The notes under the pieces: model-generated
The model's input: only the letters and a program-made list of their open reading frames with translations
Told to the model about the DNA's origin: nothing
Databases searched by the model: none
In this document: piece after piece, positions 32,055 through 42,479 of the stretch
Layout: each line of letters begins with the position of its first letter
Numbering within the stretch: the stretch's first letter is position 1
Translations under genes and position numbers: made by a program
Assembly: GCA_026182355.1 (NCBI GenBank)
Contig: JAPFBL010000243.1
Location: 806,001-870,000 of the forward strand
DNA length: 64,000 nt
From: Hermatobates lingyangjiaoensis
Lineage: Eukaryota; Arthropoda; Insecta; Hemiptera; Hermatobatidae
Direction: 5' to 3'

Positions 32055-32356
32055 TAGCGGAGGTTAGGTCATTTGGAAAGGATGTCGGAGAAAAGAGTAG
32101 TTAAAAAGAACTACTGAGGCAATCAAGGTGGTAGACGGTTGAGTGGACGTCCAAGGCAAAGATGGAAGGATGGGGTGTGGAGGAAGACTTCAGAGAGAGT
32201 TGGGTGTGAGTAGGTGGAGGAACTTGGCCCAGGACCGACAACTCTGGTGAGAAACTGTGCAGGCCCAGGATCTACGCGAGCTGTAGCGCCGTGGATGATG
32301 ATGATGATGGTGGTGGTGATGATTATTATGATGATGTTGGTGATGACGACGATGGT
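32055..32356 (+). pseudogene. RTE-like LINE 3' end with (GAT)n tail
   Basis: The plus-strand frame from 32061 reads RLGHLERMSEKRVVKKNY, a stop, then GRPRQRWKDGV. After a frameshift VSRWRNLAQDRQLW, a stop, and ETVQAQDLREL follow. A block W/RLGHV.RM...R..K, then GRP..RW.D, then A.DR..W. is typical of the C-terminal end of RTE-like and related non-LTR retrotransposons. It ends in a GAT/GGT-rich microsatellite (32295-32356), matching the short tandem-repeat tails of that group. The rest of the element is absent (5' truncation). Confidence 0.75.
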
Positions 32357-32638
32357 GATGATTCAAGTGTGATACGATACCTCTTACATATATGTGTGCA
32401 GAAGAATCACAGTAAATACGTAATGCAATCAATAAAGTATAAGAGCACAATACTCTGAGGACTTTCAAATGGGGTTTTATACTTTATATATATATATAAA
32501 TGAAAATGAATAATATATATATAAATGAAATTTATCGATCCAGTTCGAAATATCGATCCAGTAAGTTTTCTCGCTTCTTCTATTTGTTGTCTTTTTTCAT
32601 TTATATATCTGTCCGGTTTGGACCTTTTTAATATTTTA
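32357..32638. other. AT-rich gap with short (TA)n
   Basis: TA runs lie near 32484 and 32512. The segment from 32530 to 32640 includes a repeat of CGATCCAGT(T/A). No gene recognised. Confidence 0.4.
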
Positions 32639-32790
32639 TATATATATATTTATAGCAATTAAATGAAACAGTCCATCGGGCATTTAAATAAAATAGAGTT
32701 AAAACAAAGATAACTCACAGATGGATACAAACATAAATCACTTTTATATTTCGACGATTGTTATCATTAGGAGGTGAAGAGTTCTGCAGG
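32639..32790 (-). mobile_element. PLE terminal repeat related to family C
   Basis: The motif at 32739-32776 (minus) has CTAATGA in the core position, a weak stem II, GAA, palindrome ATAT, A. The flank with AACTCACAGATGG resembles that of the 15.7- and 21.05-kb copies. (TA)n lies on the left. Confidence 0.45.
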
Positions 32791-33221
32791 AAGGTAGGGC
32801 GATAATAGTAGCATTAACAATAAGTTTTATACAATATAAAGCAGGAAATCTTAAATCGAGTTACTACTTTCAAGTGCCAAAATAATTTAGCAAATATGAA
32901 GACCAAAAGCAAACAGAAATGCTTATGTGAAGATATTGTTTACTTTCTTTTCTGTTACCAATGTGAATAACCTGTTCTACGAGTACCTTGGGTTGAATGA
33001 CTGACATTTTACTGCTTGTGACCTCCACTTGACCTGAACTGCCACTGGAACTACTATGGTGTTGTGATAAGTGATGTATACACAGTTGTAAATTACAACC
33101 CTTTGTATTTGATTGCTCTTTGGATTATTTCGTTATAAATACTGTATGAGCATTAACACGTCAACAATGGCTTAGTTTTGATTTTTTTAGTGTGAATTTT
33201 GAAATAACATAATCCTCTTCT

Positions 33222-33224
<3 letters not shown>

Positions 33225-33310
<86 letters not shown>
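33225..33310. repeat. (TC)n-(AC)n-(TA)n compound microsatellite
   Basis: About 18 TC, then 23 AC, then a short AGAGACATATATATATATTA run. It abuts the 3' edge of the PLE fragment at 33311-33445. Confidence 0.9.
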
Positions 33311-33445
33311 ACATATATATATATTATTATTATTAAAATAGACGGCAGCTTCCGCATTCACGTCCTTTTTGCTGGTGTTTTCTAGTTTTCTAACTAGTTT
33401 TCTTTGGTAGGGAGTGATTTCATGAAGGAGTTGTCCCACAGACAT
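33311..33445 (-). pseudogene. PLE N-terminal fragment below a ribozyme-like motif
   Basis: The minus-strand frame begins at ATG 33443-33445 and reads MSVGQLLHEITPYQRKLVRK, then KKDVNAEAAVYFNNN, before entering the microsatellite. It parallels the 20.42-kb fragment from the first residue. The hammerhead-like motif at 33484-33527 lies about 40 bp upstream of this ATG, which is the PLE order of terminal repeat then open reading frame. Everything after about residue 43 is lost. Confidence 0.6.
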
Positions 33446-33483
33446 CGAAGAAATATTTTCGTAGGTTTCTCAATAATATATTT

Positions 33484-33527
33484 ATACTTACAAGCTTTCG
33501 ATTTCACTGAAATCTTCACCAGGTATA
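33484..33527 (-). ncRNA. Hammerhead-like motif, family I
   Basis: On the minus strand: ATAC pairs with GTAT/GTA in stem I, CTGGTGA in the core position (A to G), one extra A, stem II GATTTC/GAAATC with loop AGT, GAA, palindrome AGCT, T. Stem II is perfect. Confidence 0.5.
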
Positions 33528-33656
33528 TCGTATAAACTGATTAAGCGTAAAATAACACAGTAACAATTTTGATTAAGTTAAACAAAGATTAAAATTATTA
33601 AAATTAAGAGGATAAATTGAAATAGACAATCATTGTGAAAAAACAAGTCACATATA

Positions 33657-33860
33657 TATATATATATATTTGTGTACTTAGGGAGCAGGCCTTCTTTTAA
33701 ACATATTTCATATATGTATGTATTCATAACAAGATTTCACATAAACACGTGAAATAACAATAAATGATCAAACCACAATATAAACTGGGGAAAAAGGACT
33801 TAGAACTTTCTACGGTAACAAGCGATCTTCGTCAGAGTCAAAACCTCTACTGAGAGTCAG
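33657..33860 (-). mobile_element. PLE N-terminal scrap and family B terminal repeat
   Basis: On the minus strand a family B block (33860-33735) with motif 33839-33797 is followed by about 30 bp. Then come codons related to CLKEGLLPKYTN (33706-33668, one stop, C to V) that run into (TA)n. So a ribozyme-bearing repeat is followed by the PLE start region, as at 33.4 kb. Confidence 0.55.
33797..33839 (-). ncRNA. Hammerhead-like motif, family B
   Basis: On the minus strand: GACT, CTGACGA, extra A, a damaged stem II, GAA, AGTTCT (palindrome lost by one base), A, AGTC. Confidence 0.45.
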
Positions 33861-34019
33861 TATATAGACATACATACACACGGAAACACCCAATCCATTC
33901 CTTCACATATTTCCATCTCTCATCACTTCTTTTTTTTATTTACCTCAATATCTCTCTCTTTTTCTCTTTCTCCTCACTTTCCGTCTCTTTCTTTATCTAA
34001 CTTTCTCTACCTCCCTTCA

Positions 34020-34068
<49 letters not shown>

Positions 34069-34074
34069 CACACA

Positions 34075-34105
<31 letters not shown>

Positions 34106-34122
34106 GCACGCACGCACCCACT
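34020..34122. repeat. (CT)n-(CA)n microsatellite
   Basis: About 22 CT repeats followed by CA-rich repeats with CG interruptions. A CT-rich shoulder extends back to about 33950. Confidence 0.9.
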
Positions 34123-35150
34123 CACTTAATTAGTGTTCCTATGAACTATGTATTCAGCAGCTGTTCGACTTCTCTCCCTGTTCTCCGTTGAAGTCTCCTA
34201 AAGTTACACACATTGATTTAAAATTGTTATTTGGGCATTTCGTTGCCGTTGTTGTTCAGTATATATGAAAGTTGTTGCCTTACTAGTTTTTGAACATTGA
34301 TAAATATTCAGTAAATAGTTTGATTATTATTACAGTTTTGAGAAGCCTTATTGGATCTGTTTAAGCACAGTCACAAATGTTACAATTTTGTTATTTTACT
34401 ATCTTTTTTTCATTATTTCTCAATGATTTTAGTATTACTGTTTTAAACAGTATGTTAACTGTAGTTAACTACTCATTTTGGTAACTGTAGTTAACTAAAG
34501 TATGCCAATTCCTTCGTATAATTTTACTTATTTATAAGTAGCATTCATTTCTTATAATGCCACTTTTTATTCTTTCTTAAGTTGAGAAAAAGATGAAAGA
34601 AATATACCAAAACAATCAGTGATATATGCATTTTTTAAACAAGTTTATTTATTATGGACTGGTTGATCGATGTTGGCGCCTTGTATTTTTCTTGGTTTAT
34701 CTATGAAGTCGTCTGTATTTACCTGTCAAGAGAATAACTTGATTATTTATTGGACGTTTTAAAATTTTTCTGTCCTGTTTTGTAGGTTGATTTTTACTAT
34801 TATGCCATCTCTATGAAAATGTTATAATCATAAGAATTAATAGTAAGGTAAGTCTGTGTAAATTTGTGTACAATCATGGAAGTGAATTGATGTAGAGGAG
34901 GCATAAGTTTTGAATTCATCTGGAATGCAGAAATGTGGAACTTGTGGTCGTTTAGGTTCAAGGACGGTGGAGGACTCTGCATGCAACATAACTACTTCAA
35001 TAAATAAATCATCCCTTATGAATAACAAAAATTATCAATCGATTGAAAAACAGTAAAAAAAGCTTATCAAATTTTTACGTGATTGAGACATATTTTTTTT
35101 TTTAAAAAAAGAACTGCGAAATAATTTGAAATATCTGACATTGAAATCGT
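34123..35150. other. AT-rich gap
   Basis: Nothing recognised. Short open frames near 34800-35030 have no visible domain. Confidence 0.4.
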
Positions 35151-35420
35151 ACTTTTTATTTAGGAATTAGTCGATTTGAGCCTTTTTGGCCTGTGCGATT
35201 AGCAGCCCTCTAGAACAGGTCTCGTGTATTGGCCGCTTAATGAAAGAGTCCTTTGATTGGAATCTGAACTGAAATAACAGGCCAGGTCGGAAGGATCTGA
35301 GATAAGCTGCGATTGCCATCGATCGAGTTATCGGTTTTGAGGGCGCATTGTTAACCCGTTCTCCATTACCTTCTACTTCCTTCCTATAATTTCGGTCCTA
35401 ATCTTGAATTCTTCGCTATT
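35151..35420. promoter_or_regulatory. Higher-complexity block, possible conserved non-coding element
   Basis: Repeat-free sequence with a TCF/LEF-like CCTTTGAT next to a homeodomain-like TTAATGA, and an ATCGATCGAG segment. No coding frame stands out. The call rests on composition only. Confidence 0.25.
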
Positions 35421-36591
35421 CAAGTAGTTCAAATCGAATAAATTCACTGCATTTGAGTTGTTTGCATGTTCCAGATCTTCATGATTAGGCATCAGTATTA
35501 TTCAAACATTATTTTAATACTTAATTTGAAAACGTACACTATATAAGAGTTTAAAGGAATTTCCTCCTACCGTTCTTTGTTGGAATTACAAACAACTTTC
35601 ACTCAGAATGAAATAATATCTTCATATACTACATATTACATATAAATATAATGGTTTGCAACTATAAATGCAACCATATAAAATAGAATAAAATTATGTT
35701 TTATAGAAATAATTCTTAAAGATGATTTACAATTAGTAAAATTTCGTAATACATTATACAAATGTTTTAATTTAAAGTGAATCAAAAAGTGAAATTTAAA
35801 GTAAATTCTTCATGCTGTGATAAAATTTTCAAATTTAGTTATTGAGATAACAAACAGAACTTCCAAATATCTACTTGAGCAGGTTGGTAAAAGGCGTGAA
35901 ATTAAAGAATATTTGTTATTTAAAGGTGAACAAGTGACCTTAGCTTCATCTTGCTAATGTCATATTATAGATTAAAGGAATATTGTGTTTTAGAATGATC
36001 ATTTGAAATATTGAAGGGACACTTATAAGTGAATTCTGTTTGGTTATAATGCCACTTTAATGCATGAGATTTTGGTTTGTCCGTTGAGAGATAATTCCAA
36101 TGATTTGATGCTCAAGTTCGCTCGATTCAGTTTGACTTTTAGCTAGAAGCACCTTGTTGTCTGCATTTGAAATAACCCCTTATTAATAGCAACCCCCCCA
36201 GAAATAGCGGTTTAATTATAGCAGGAAGGTAATTTACGATGTGCTTTAAGGAGCATTGTTGGATCTTTCTTCATCCAACGCATGCGTTCTTTTAACAGAT
36301 TATCTTAATGTTATTGTGCCCTCTGACTCACTCTTCTATGAGCATAACTCATAGTGACTACAATGTTGCTTGACGTTTATTGCTTATCTATGTATGTTTC
36401 GTCCTTGTTTTAATGCCAATATCGTTAATTGTATTTCTTTTCTGTACGCCATACATGCAATATATTTCCAATGATATGTTAGTAACTCTATGATTTTGGG
36501 AGTACAAATTGAGAAAAATTATGAGTAATACATTGTTTGAAATAGATTTTGAAAATATATTGTAGAGCTTAGTTGATATTACAATAGATTA
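35421..36591. other. AT-rich gap
   Basis: No gene or repeat recognised. A block at about 36120-36300 is somewhat richer in complexity. Confidence 0.4.
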
Positions 36592-36890
36592 CTTTAGGTT
36601 GTAGTGGAAGTCCCTTGAGAGGCACATAAGATTAACATTGTCCCTGTGTGATATTAAACAATGAACATTCTACATTAAGAGTCCTAAATTTCGCACTACC
36701 CAAATGTATTTAGAGCAGGGATCTTTAACAAGTTCTTGACATTGTACAGACTCCGGGCTGACAACATAATTTCCTCCCCAAATTTTTTCACCTACTGTGT
36801 GAATAAATCGAAGTCCAGAGTGGGGAATTGAACCCTGGATCTACCATTCTAGAGGCTAACACGTTGCCACTGGGCTACTCTGGCGCTCTA
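36592..36890 (-). mobile_element. SINE family 2
   Basis: On the minus strand: head AGAGTAGCCCAGTGGCAACG, B-box-like GGTTCAATTCCCC, body with AAGAACTTGTTAAAGATCCC, tail with CCACTACAACCTAAAGT. ATATTACA lies on both sides and may be a short target duplication. More diverged than the 23.6-kb copy. Confidence 0.7.
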
Positions 36891-37279
36891 TATTACATAT
36901 ATAAAAGTGTTGTTGTGGGATAAAACACACTATTTACTTTATTTTATGTATGCATGTATATTACTGAAATATCTACTTCGATCAGGAATCAAACTAAAGT
37001 GAAAGCAAACATCATAGTAGTATAACAGATAAATTTGACTGTACTTTGGCACCAAATTATCAAGCGAAGAAGGACAAGCTCGAAGAAGCAGGCAGACACT
37101 GTTTGAGATGGAAAAGAAAAAAGGTGCAAAAAAAGATATGTACTGAAAAAGGTACATAAGTTTGTGTGTACAACTGCTGCCAATAGATTATTTCTTCTCT
37201 CATGTGCCACTGTGCTTATCTTTGTATGTTATAACTGCTAATGAATTCGATTATGCCTTGTTGTGGTTATTTCAAATAA
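36891..37279. other. Unassigned gap
   Basis: Overlapping short open frames near 36940-37210 show no known domain. Confidence 0.4.
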
Positions 37280-37415
37280 ATATATAACAATAAGATTTCA
37301 CATAAACACGTGAAGGAACAACCAATAGGTTTTGGACTCTAATGAAGACCGCTTGTTACGGTTGAAAGATCTTAGTCTTTTTTCCCATTTCATATTGTTG
37401 TTTGATCATACGAGT
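37280..37415 (+). mobile_element. Family B terminal repeat, rearranged
   Basis: Left edge AGATTTCACATAAACACGTG (the outer end in inverse orientation), then a plus-strand motif at 37335-37377: GACT, CTAATGA (G to A in the core), extra A, GACCG/CGGTT, GAA, palindrome AGATCT, T, AGTC. Confidence 0.55.
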
Positions 37416-37636
37416 ATAACAAGAAATGTTTTTCTTGCATTGTTTCATATTGTGTCTTATGAATATATATGTCTAATGTAATTCTTGATAAAACATTCCT
37501 TTCATTCCATTATGTCAGTATCACAGTTAGAATCGATCAACAGAAAGTTCAATTTAATAAATAAATAATATAAATATATAATTCTGAGGTAAAATGGATA
37601 AACAAAGAAAAATCTCCACACAAATGAAGTTTTATT

Positions 37637-37684
37637 CAACAGTAACAACGCGTTTCGAACACTTTGTGTTCATAATCAGGAAGA
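37637..37684 (-). ncRNA. Hammerhead-like motif, family A, left arm
   Basis: On the minus strand: CTGATTA (G to T in the core), extra T, stem II GAACAC/GTGTTC with loop AAA, GAA, palindrome ACGCGT, T. Confidence 0.5.
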
Positions 37685-37767
37685 CACCAAGGATGTGTCC
37701 AGTGAAAACAAGTGGAAATAGATTTGTTGTTTTCACTGGACCAACCCGTCAGCACCACATCCTTGGT

Positions 37768-37819
37768 GTCTTCCTGATGATGAACACTAAGTGTTCGAAA
37801 CGCGTTGTTGCTGTTGAAT
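37768..37819 (+). ncRNA. Hammerhead-like motif, family A, right arm, intact core
   Basis: CTGATGA at 37774-37780, extra T, stem II GAACAC/GTGTTC with loop TAA, GAA, palindrome ACGCGT, T, with TTC/GAA as weak outer stem I pairing. The arms differ at the core G, so one of them may be active while the other is not. Confidence 0.6.
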
Positions 37820-37924
37820 AAAACTTCATTTGTGTGGAAACTTTTGTTTGTTTATCCATTTTACCTCAGAATGAGTAAATACCACACAATTACAGATTGC
37901 ACAACTAAAGATATAAATATATAA

Positions 37925-38449
37925 ATTAAATTGAATAAAAGCTGTTTTAATAAATTTTACAATGGGACATTATTATAAGTAATGACATTTGATTTGAATG
38001 GGATTGTTTCATAGGTATTGTTAAAGCACACATTGAAATAGTTGTAGAAAAAGGTAGAAGAATCATTCGAAAAAGAAACCTGCTGCAGAGCCCCGACTAT
38101 CCCCTGTAATGTGAAACGACGCTACGTGCACTAATTAAAACTGGGATTAAAGCAGGACCCACCTCAGTCATCCGGATTAAAAATTAGGCTTTTAAAACAT
38201 TTCCCTCATATACAAGCTTCAGTGTCGCTTTTTATTTTGTTTAACCTTTCTTATTGTTTGTAAATAATCTGTTATACATAAAAAAAAAATTAATATTGAT
38301 TACAGTAAGCAACTGGGTGTTGCTTACTCCACTTTCAGTAGCAGAGTGAACAAATAAATATGTAAAATTCTGAGTATGTCTGCCATATGACTCTTTTGTA
38401 TACATTGTGAAATGGCTTTATCAATCTTGATGAAACTGCGCAAGTAGAT
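37925..38449. other. Unassigned gap
   Basis: No gene or repeat family recognised. Confidence 0.4.
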
Positions 38450-39400
38450 GGAATTCATTGCAGGTGAAAAGGTTAACGTCATTCATATTGTTAACGTCAC
38501 ATAGTTCCCAAACCTGGAAAGGTTTTATATATATGAAATTCGTTGCAGGTGAAAAGGTTAACGTCATATTGTTAACGTCACATAGTTCCCAAACCTGGGA
38601 AGGTTTTATATAGATGAAATTCATTAAAAGTGTAAAGGTTAACGTCATATTGTTAACGTCACATAGTTCCCAAACCTGGGAAGGTTGTATATAGATGAAA
38701 TTCATTAAAAGTGTAAAGGTTAACGTCATATTGTTAACGTCACATAGTTCCCAAACCTGGGAAGGTTGTATATAGATGAAATTCATTAAAAGTGTAAAGG
38801 TTAACGTCATATTGTTAACGTCACATAGTTCCCAAACCTGGGAAGGTTTTATATAGATGAAATTCATTAAAAGTGTAAAGGTTAACGTCATATTGTTAAC
38901 GTCACATAGTTCCCAAACCTGGGAAGGTTGTATATAGATGAAATTCATTAAAAGTGTAAAGGTTAACGTCATATTGTTAACGTCACATAGTTCCCAAACC
39001 TGGGAAGGTTTTATATAGATGAAATTCATAAAAAGTGTAAAGGTTAACGTCATATTGTTAACGTCACATAGTTCCCAAACCTGGGAAGGTTGTATATAGA
39101 TGAAATTCATTAAAAGTGTAAAGGTTAACGTCATATTGTTAACGTCACATAGTTCCAAAACCTGGGAAGGTTTTATATAGATGAAATTCATTAAAAGTGT
39201 AAAGGTTAACGTCATATTGTTAACGTCACATAGTTCCCAAACCTGGGAAGGTTGTATATAGATGAAATTCATTAAAAGTGTAAAGGTTAACGTCATATTG
39301 TTAACGTCACATAGTTCCCAAACCTGGGAAGGTTTTATATAGAAGAAATTCATTACAGGTGTAAAGGTTAACGTCACATTGTTAACGTCACTTGGATACA
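38450..39400. repeat. 81-bp satellite
   Basis: About 11 units of 81 bp (CCCAAACCTGG at 38507, 38588, 38669 and onward). Each holds a direct pair of TTAACGTCA and an inverted CCCA/TGGG. Units alternate in part between AGGTTTTATATAG and AGGTTGTATATAG. Since 81 is divisible by three, one minus-strand frame stays open for 346 codons (27-residue repeat with MTLTFTLLMNF). That is expected from the unit and does not by itself show a gene. Confidence 0.85.
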
Positions 39401-41380
39401 TCACTGGGAAGAGATAGAAAGAGGGAACTTTGGTACAGGAATCTAAATTAAAGGTCGTCATGAAAACTTACAGTTTGCAAAGTCATTATCAAAACCCCCA
39501 CTGTTTTTTTTTTAAGTAATAAATCCAATGGGATTCAGCAAATCCGGGTACAAATAACAAGTCAGAACATTCCGTTACCCGTTATAAAAGAGTTTTATGC
39601 TAAAATATTAGAATATTTAACAGTTTGATTCAACTCAGAATGACGCAAACCTTGGCGTAGAATTAGCTTGACTCTGTCACATTATCATAAGCTGCACGAA
39701 ATACATAAATAAAATAGATAGATAGTGGTTCTAAGTAGATTGTTTAACTTGAAACTTCTTCTGTTGCCGTTAATAATAGCTTGAAGCTAGCTAATTTATA
39801 AGATAGTTGTAAAAGGAACCTATTAGAAATGAAAGGCGTTTCTTAAAAAAAATAGATAAATGCATTTATAAATATACAAAACATATCAGCTACGGCTAAA
39901 AAAAAGTTTTAAAATTCAGAATAGCATTCAATGTTGACGTGAACGTTTAGTAATTTATAGTTCTAATGATGATTTATAAAAGCCTTGAAACGTTGTTGTA
40001 CAGGAGTATTGCTTTTTTTTTTTTTGACAATTCTTGAAGAAATTTCTTACTTTATTCTTGTGAAGTCAAGAAAATCAGTGTGTGTTTAGGGTTAAAATTG
40101 CTGTGGGAACAAAGAGTATTAAATGGTATATGGAATTAAGAATAAAGGGTTAGAGTAAAGAGAAACAAAGAAGAAAGGTAAAATATAATGGAAAAACATG
40201 CAGGAGAGGAAGAAAGTGAAGAATTGTATAAGGAGTGAAACAGGAAAATCAAGTGACGATTGACCAAGGCCTTGGAAGTTGGCTTTATCACTCCAATCAG
40301 AGCATCTGTCTACTCGTATTTCCTTGTTCTTTAGTATCCAGATCAACTTAGACAAGTTCTGACTAAGAGGTAACAAACTGTGAAATGAAGGGGGATACCC
40401 ACCCGTTTTAATATTTATTCAATGATCTGTTTCTCCACAAAACACTTAAAATTCTATCAATTACTTGCTATGGAGGGAGCTTCTTTAAACAATGAATTCC
40501 CATATGTTTATTTTGCTATAAATAAGTTTACCATTACTATATATAAGTAAAGTTTAGTGATCATGAAAGAATTCGATTCCGAGATTTTGACTGATTTATA
40601 TGTTTTGAAGGTCTCAAAGTCTGTATGTGTGTGGGTGGTTGAGTGCGTCTATTTCCAAAAGCATGTGAAGAATCTACATCCACAATGTTTGATTGATTAT
40701 ATTATTATTTTAACCAAGAATGAGTCCCATGAGTGTAGATGTGCCCTATTGTTTTGGGAGCAATGACGCATGATGGGAGGAAAGTCATGGTTTTTGCTCC
40801 TAAAATACTAAATCTAGGGTCTTAAAATTTTGGTATTATCACGGAAGTGTTTGACACCTGTGACTTATAGTAAGGGTGAGTGTGGGCCACTACAGATTTT
40901 ATAGCCAGTACAAAGACAATTACTCATTTCATTTCCTCCTTTCAAAAGTGACCACTCTTAGCTGTGATGCAATTGTCCATTACCGATTATTTAACTTAGT
41001 TTTAATCTTTATTTAAGTAAATGTTTTAATGATAGCCTTTATTGGTATTGTCGAGAATATCAAATTACGAAAGGAAACGAAAACCTCCATTTAGTGTTTT
41101 GTTTTCCTTTGTTATCGTACTTAAATATACTTTACTTTTCCTGCTAAACTGGAACAAATTCTAATTAATTAGTTTAAAGTAATCTTGTATAAATGTTCTC
41201 TTTAAAGAGTATATCAATTTTATTATTTCACAATATTAACTAAATGTTTTAGTAAGTATATCTGACTTAAAGACATAAAAACTACATTATTCAAATTGAC
41301 TAGATTGAACTTTTTTTTTTTATTTTATTAATACATTAATAGATAGCGTTAATGGACATCGCTATTGTTTTCGTGTAAAA
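39401..41380. other. AT-rich gap with a possible decayed motif
   Basis: At 39965-40000 CTAATGATG, a broken hairpin and TTGAAACGTTGTTG recall the hammerhead-like motifs, but the pairing is lost. Otherwise nothing recognised. Confidence 0.35.
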
Positions 41381-41620
41381 TTATTTGCTTGAAACAAGAG
41401 TCGTTTTCTGTTTTAGCTGAATCAGCTAATTAGATAAGTCAGAAAGAGTCCTCCTTTGTGGATTTGAAAAGCACGCCCTTGTTTATTTATTTACTCAAAG
41501 GACGGCTTATCATTTCATTAGACTCTGAGGTGAATTGATGATTCATTCCTTCAACGGCAGTTTATACTGACTGATCGCCCATGTGTCTGAGAACATTCAA
41601 AGGGAACAGTTAGCGTTTCT
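41381..41620. promoter_or_regulatory. Higher-complexity block, possible conserved non-coding element
   Basis: Repeat-free sequence with GCTAATTAGAT (homeodomain-like), CCTTTGTGG (Sox/TCF-like) and several near-palindromic half sites. No coding frame stands out. Speculative. Confidence 0.2.
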
Positions 41621-41676
41621 TTGCTTTAATTTTTATTGAATAATACTATGGGATATATATATATTATATATATAAA

Positions 41677-41951
41677 GATTTCACATAAACACATGAAATA
41701 ACAATCAATAATCAAACCACAATAAGAAATGGGAAAACATGACTAAGATCTTTCAACCGTAACAAGCAATCTTCGTCTGAGTCAAAAAACGCAACTGAAG
41801 GAGTTTTTGAGTTTTTGGAAAAACCCAAAAACAGTTGGGTTTTTGACTCTGACGAAGACCGCTTGTTACGGTTGAAAGATCTTAGTCTTGTTTTCCCATT
41901 TCTTATTGTGGTTTGATCATTGATTGTTGTTTCACGTGTTTATGTGAAATC
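41677..41951. mobile_element. Family B fold-back
   Basis: Both ends carry the GATTTCACATAAACAC block in inverse orientation. The arms (about 110 bp) each carry a motif (41741-41783 minus, 41845-41887 plus). The loop contains an AACTGAAGG...CAGTTGGG pair. (TA)n lies on both outer sides. The left motif reads CAGACGA in the core; the right is intact. Confidence 0.7.
41845..41887 (+). ncRNA. Hammerhead-like motif, family B, intact core
   Basis: GACT (41845-41848), CTGACGA (41849-41855), extra A, GACCG/CGGTT, GAA, palindrome AGATCT, T, AGTC (41884-41887). Same layout and nearly the same sequence as the 740-782 copy, 41 kb away. Confidence 0.6.
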
Positions 41952-41984
41952 TTTTTATATATATATATATATATATACTAAATA

Positions 41985-42130
41985 ATCACAATAAACACGT
42001 GATGAAAACTAATGAAAGTATAAGCCACAAGGAAAAAGTAAAAAACATAGAAAATATGCTCTAAGGTCTTTGAATTATATGTCATCAGAGAGCAACTAAA
42101 TATTGATAACAACAAAGGTTACAGGTTTGT
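41985..42130 (-). mobile_element. PLE terminal repeat, family D
   Basis: On the minus strand the motif at 42093-42058 is followed by ATTTTCTATGTTTTTTACTT and GTGGCTTATACTTTCATTAG, the same tail as at 1.86-1.9 kb. It then ends at a (TA)n tract (41957-41977). Confidence 0.55.
42058..42093 (-). ncRNA. Hammerhead-like motif, family D
   Basis: GCTCT/AGAGC stem I and CTGATGA are intact. GAA is replaced by CAA and stem III reads AGACCT, so this copy is unlikely to be active. Confidence 0.45.
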
Positions 42131-42246
42131 TACAAAGAAAAAAAAAACAAAATATGGGGAGACACTAGAAAACACATGTTAAAATATAAAAACATATAAA
42201 ATACAAGCTAAAAAAGATAAAACAACAAAGAAAAACAAAACATACA

Positions 42247-42410
42247 ATTTAACAAAAAGGAAACAAAATACTAGGTACCAAATGGAGAAACATCAGTTCG
42301 ATTAGAGACCACACTGCAAGACTTAAAAACATCACGAAGTCCAATTTGCCTGACTATACCTTCAACCAAAACATTATCCAATTTAAAAAGTCCCGGGCTA
42401 TTGTTTATAA
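42247..42410 (-). pseudogene. Open frame end upstream of family D repeat, possible PLE C-terminus
   Basis: On the minus strand a frame reads LDNVLVEGIVRQIGLRDVFK and VVSNRTDVSPFGT before a stop near 42290. It lies about 200 bp upstream of the family D ribozyme-like motif, the same relation as the PLE C-terminal fragments have to family C. I do not recognise the residues themselves, so the PLE assignment is by position only. Confidence 0.3.
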
Positions 42411-42479
42411 GGTTTACAAAACAATCAAAGCACTTTCCACAAGATTCCTTTCAATATTGGAAGCTAGAAACTGTTGTTT

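Larger units (their letters stand above)
37582..37910. mobile_element. Family A fold-back with two ribozyme-like motifs
   Basis: This is the cleanest fold-back here. The left arm (37582-37710) and right arm (37740-37872) are near-perfect inverted copies that include the element's TGAGGTAAAATGG end, the ribozyme-like motif and a TCCTTGGTGTCTTCCTGAT block. The right side continues to the usual family A end (GAGTAAATACCACACAATTA, GATTGCAC). ATATAAATATATAA occurs at 37568-37581 and 37911-37924 and may be a target duplication, though it is low complexity. The through-reading open frame at 37594-37821 is a by-product of the inverted repeat. Confidence 0.7.

Noticed and set aside
32190..32468. Histidine-rich protein on the minus strand
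   Set aside because: The histidines come from the (GAT)n-type tail of a LINE on the other strand.
37594..37821. 75-codon protein
   Set aside because: It is the read-through of a fold-back whose two arms are inverted copies of a non-coding motif.
38421..39461. 346-codon minus-strand frame as a repeat-protein gene
   Set aside because: The frame follows an 81-bp satellite (divisible by three) and no start context, signal or domain stands out. Kept as a satellite and noted under findings.
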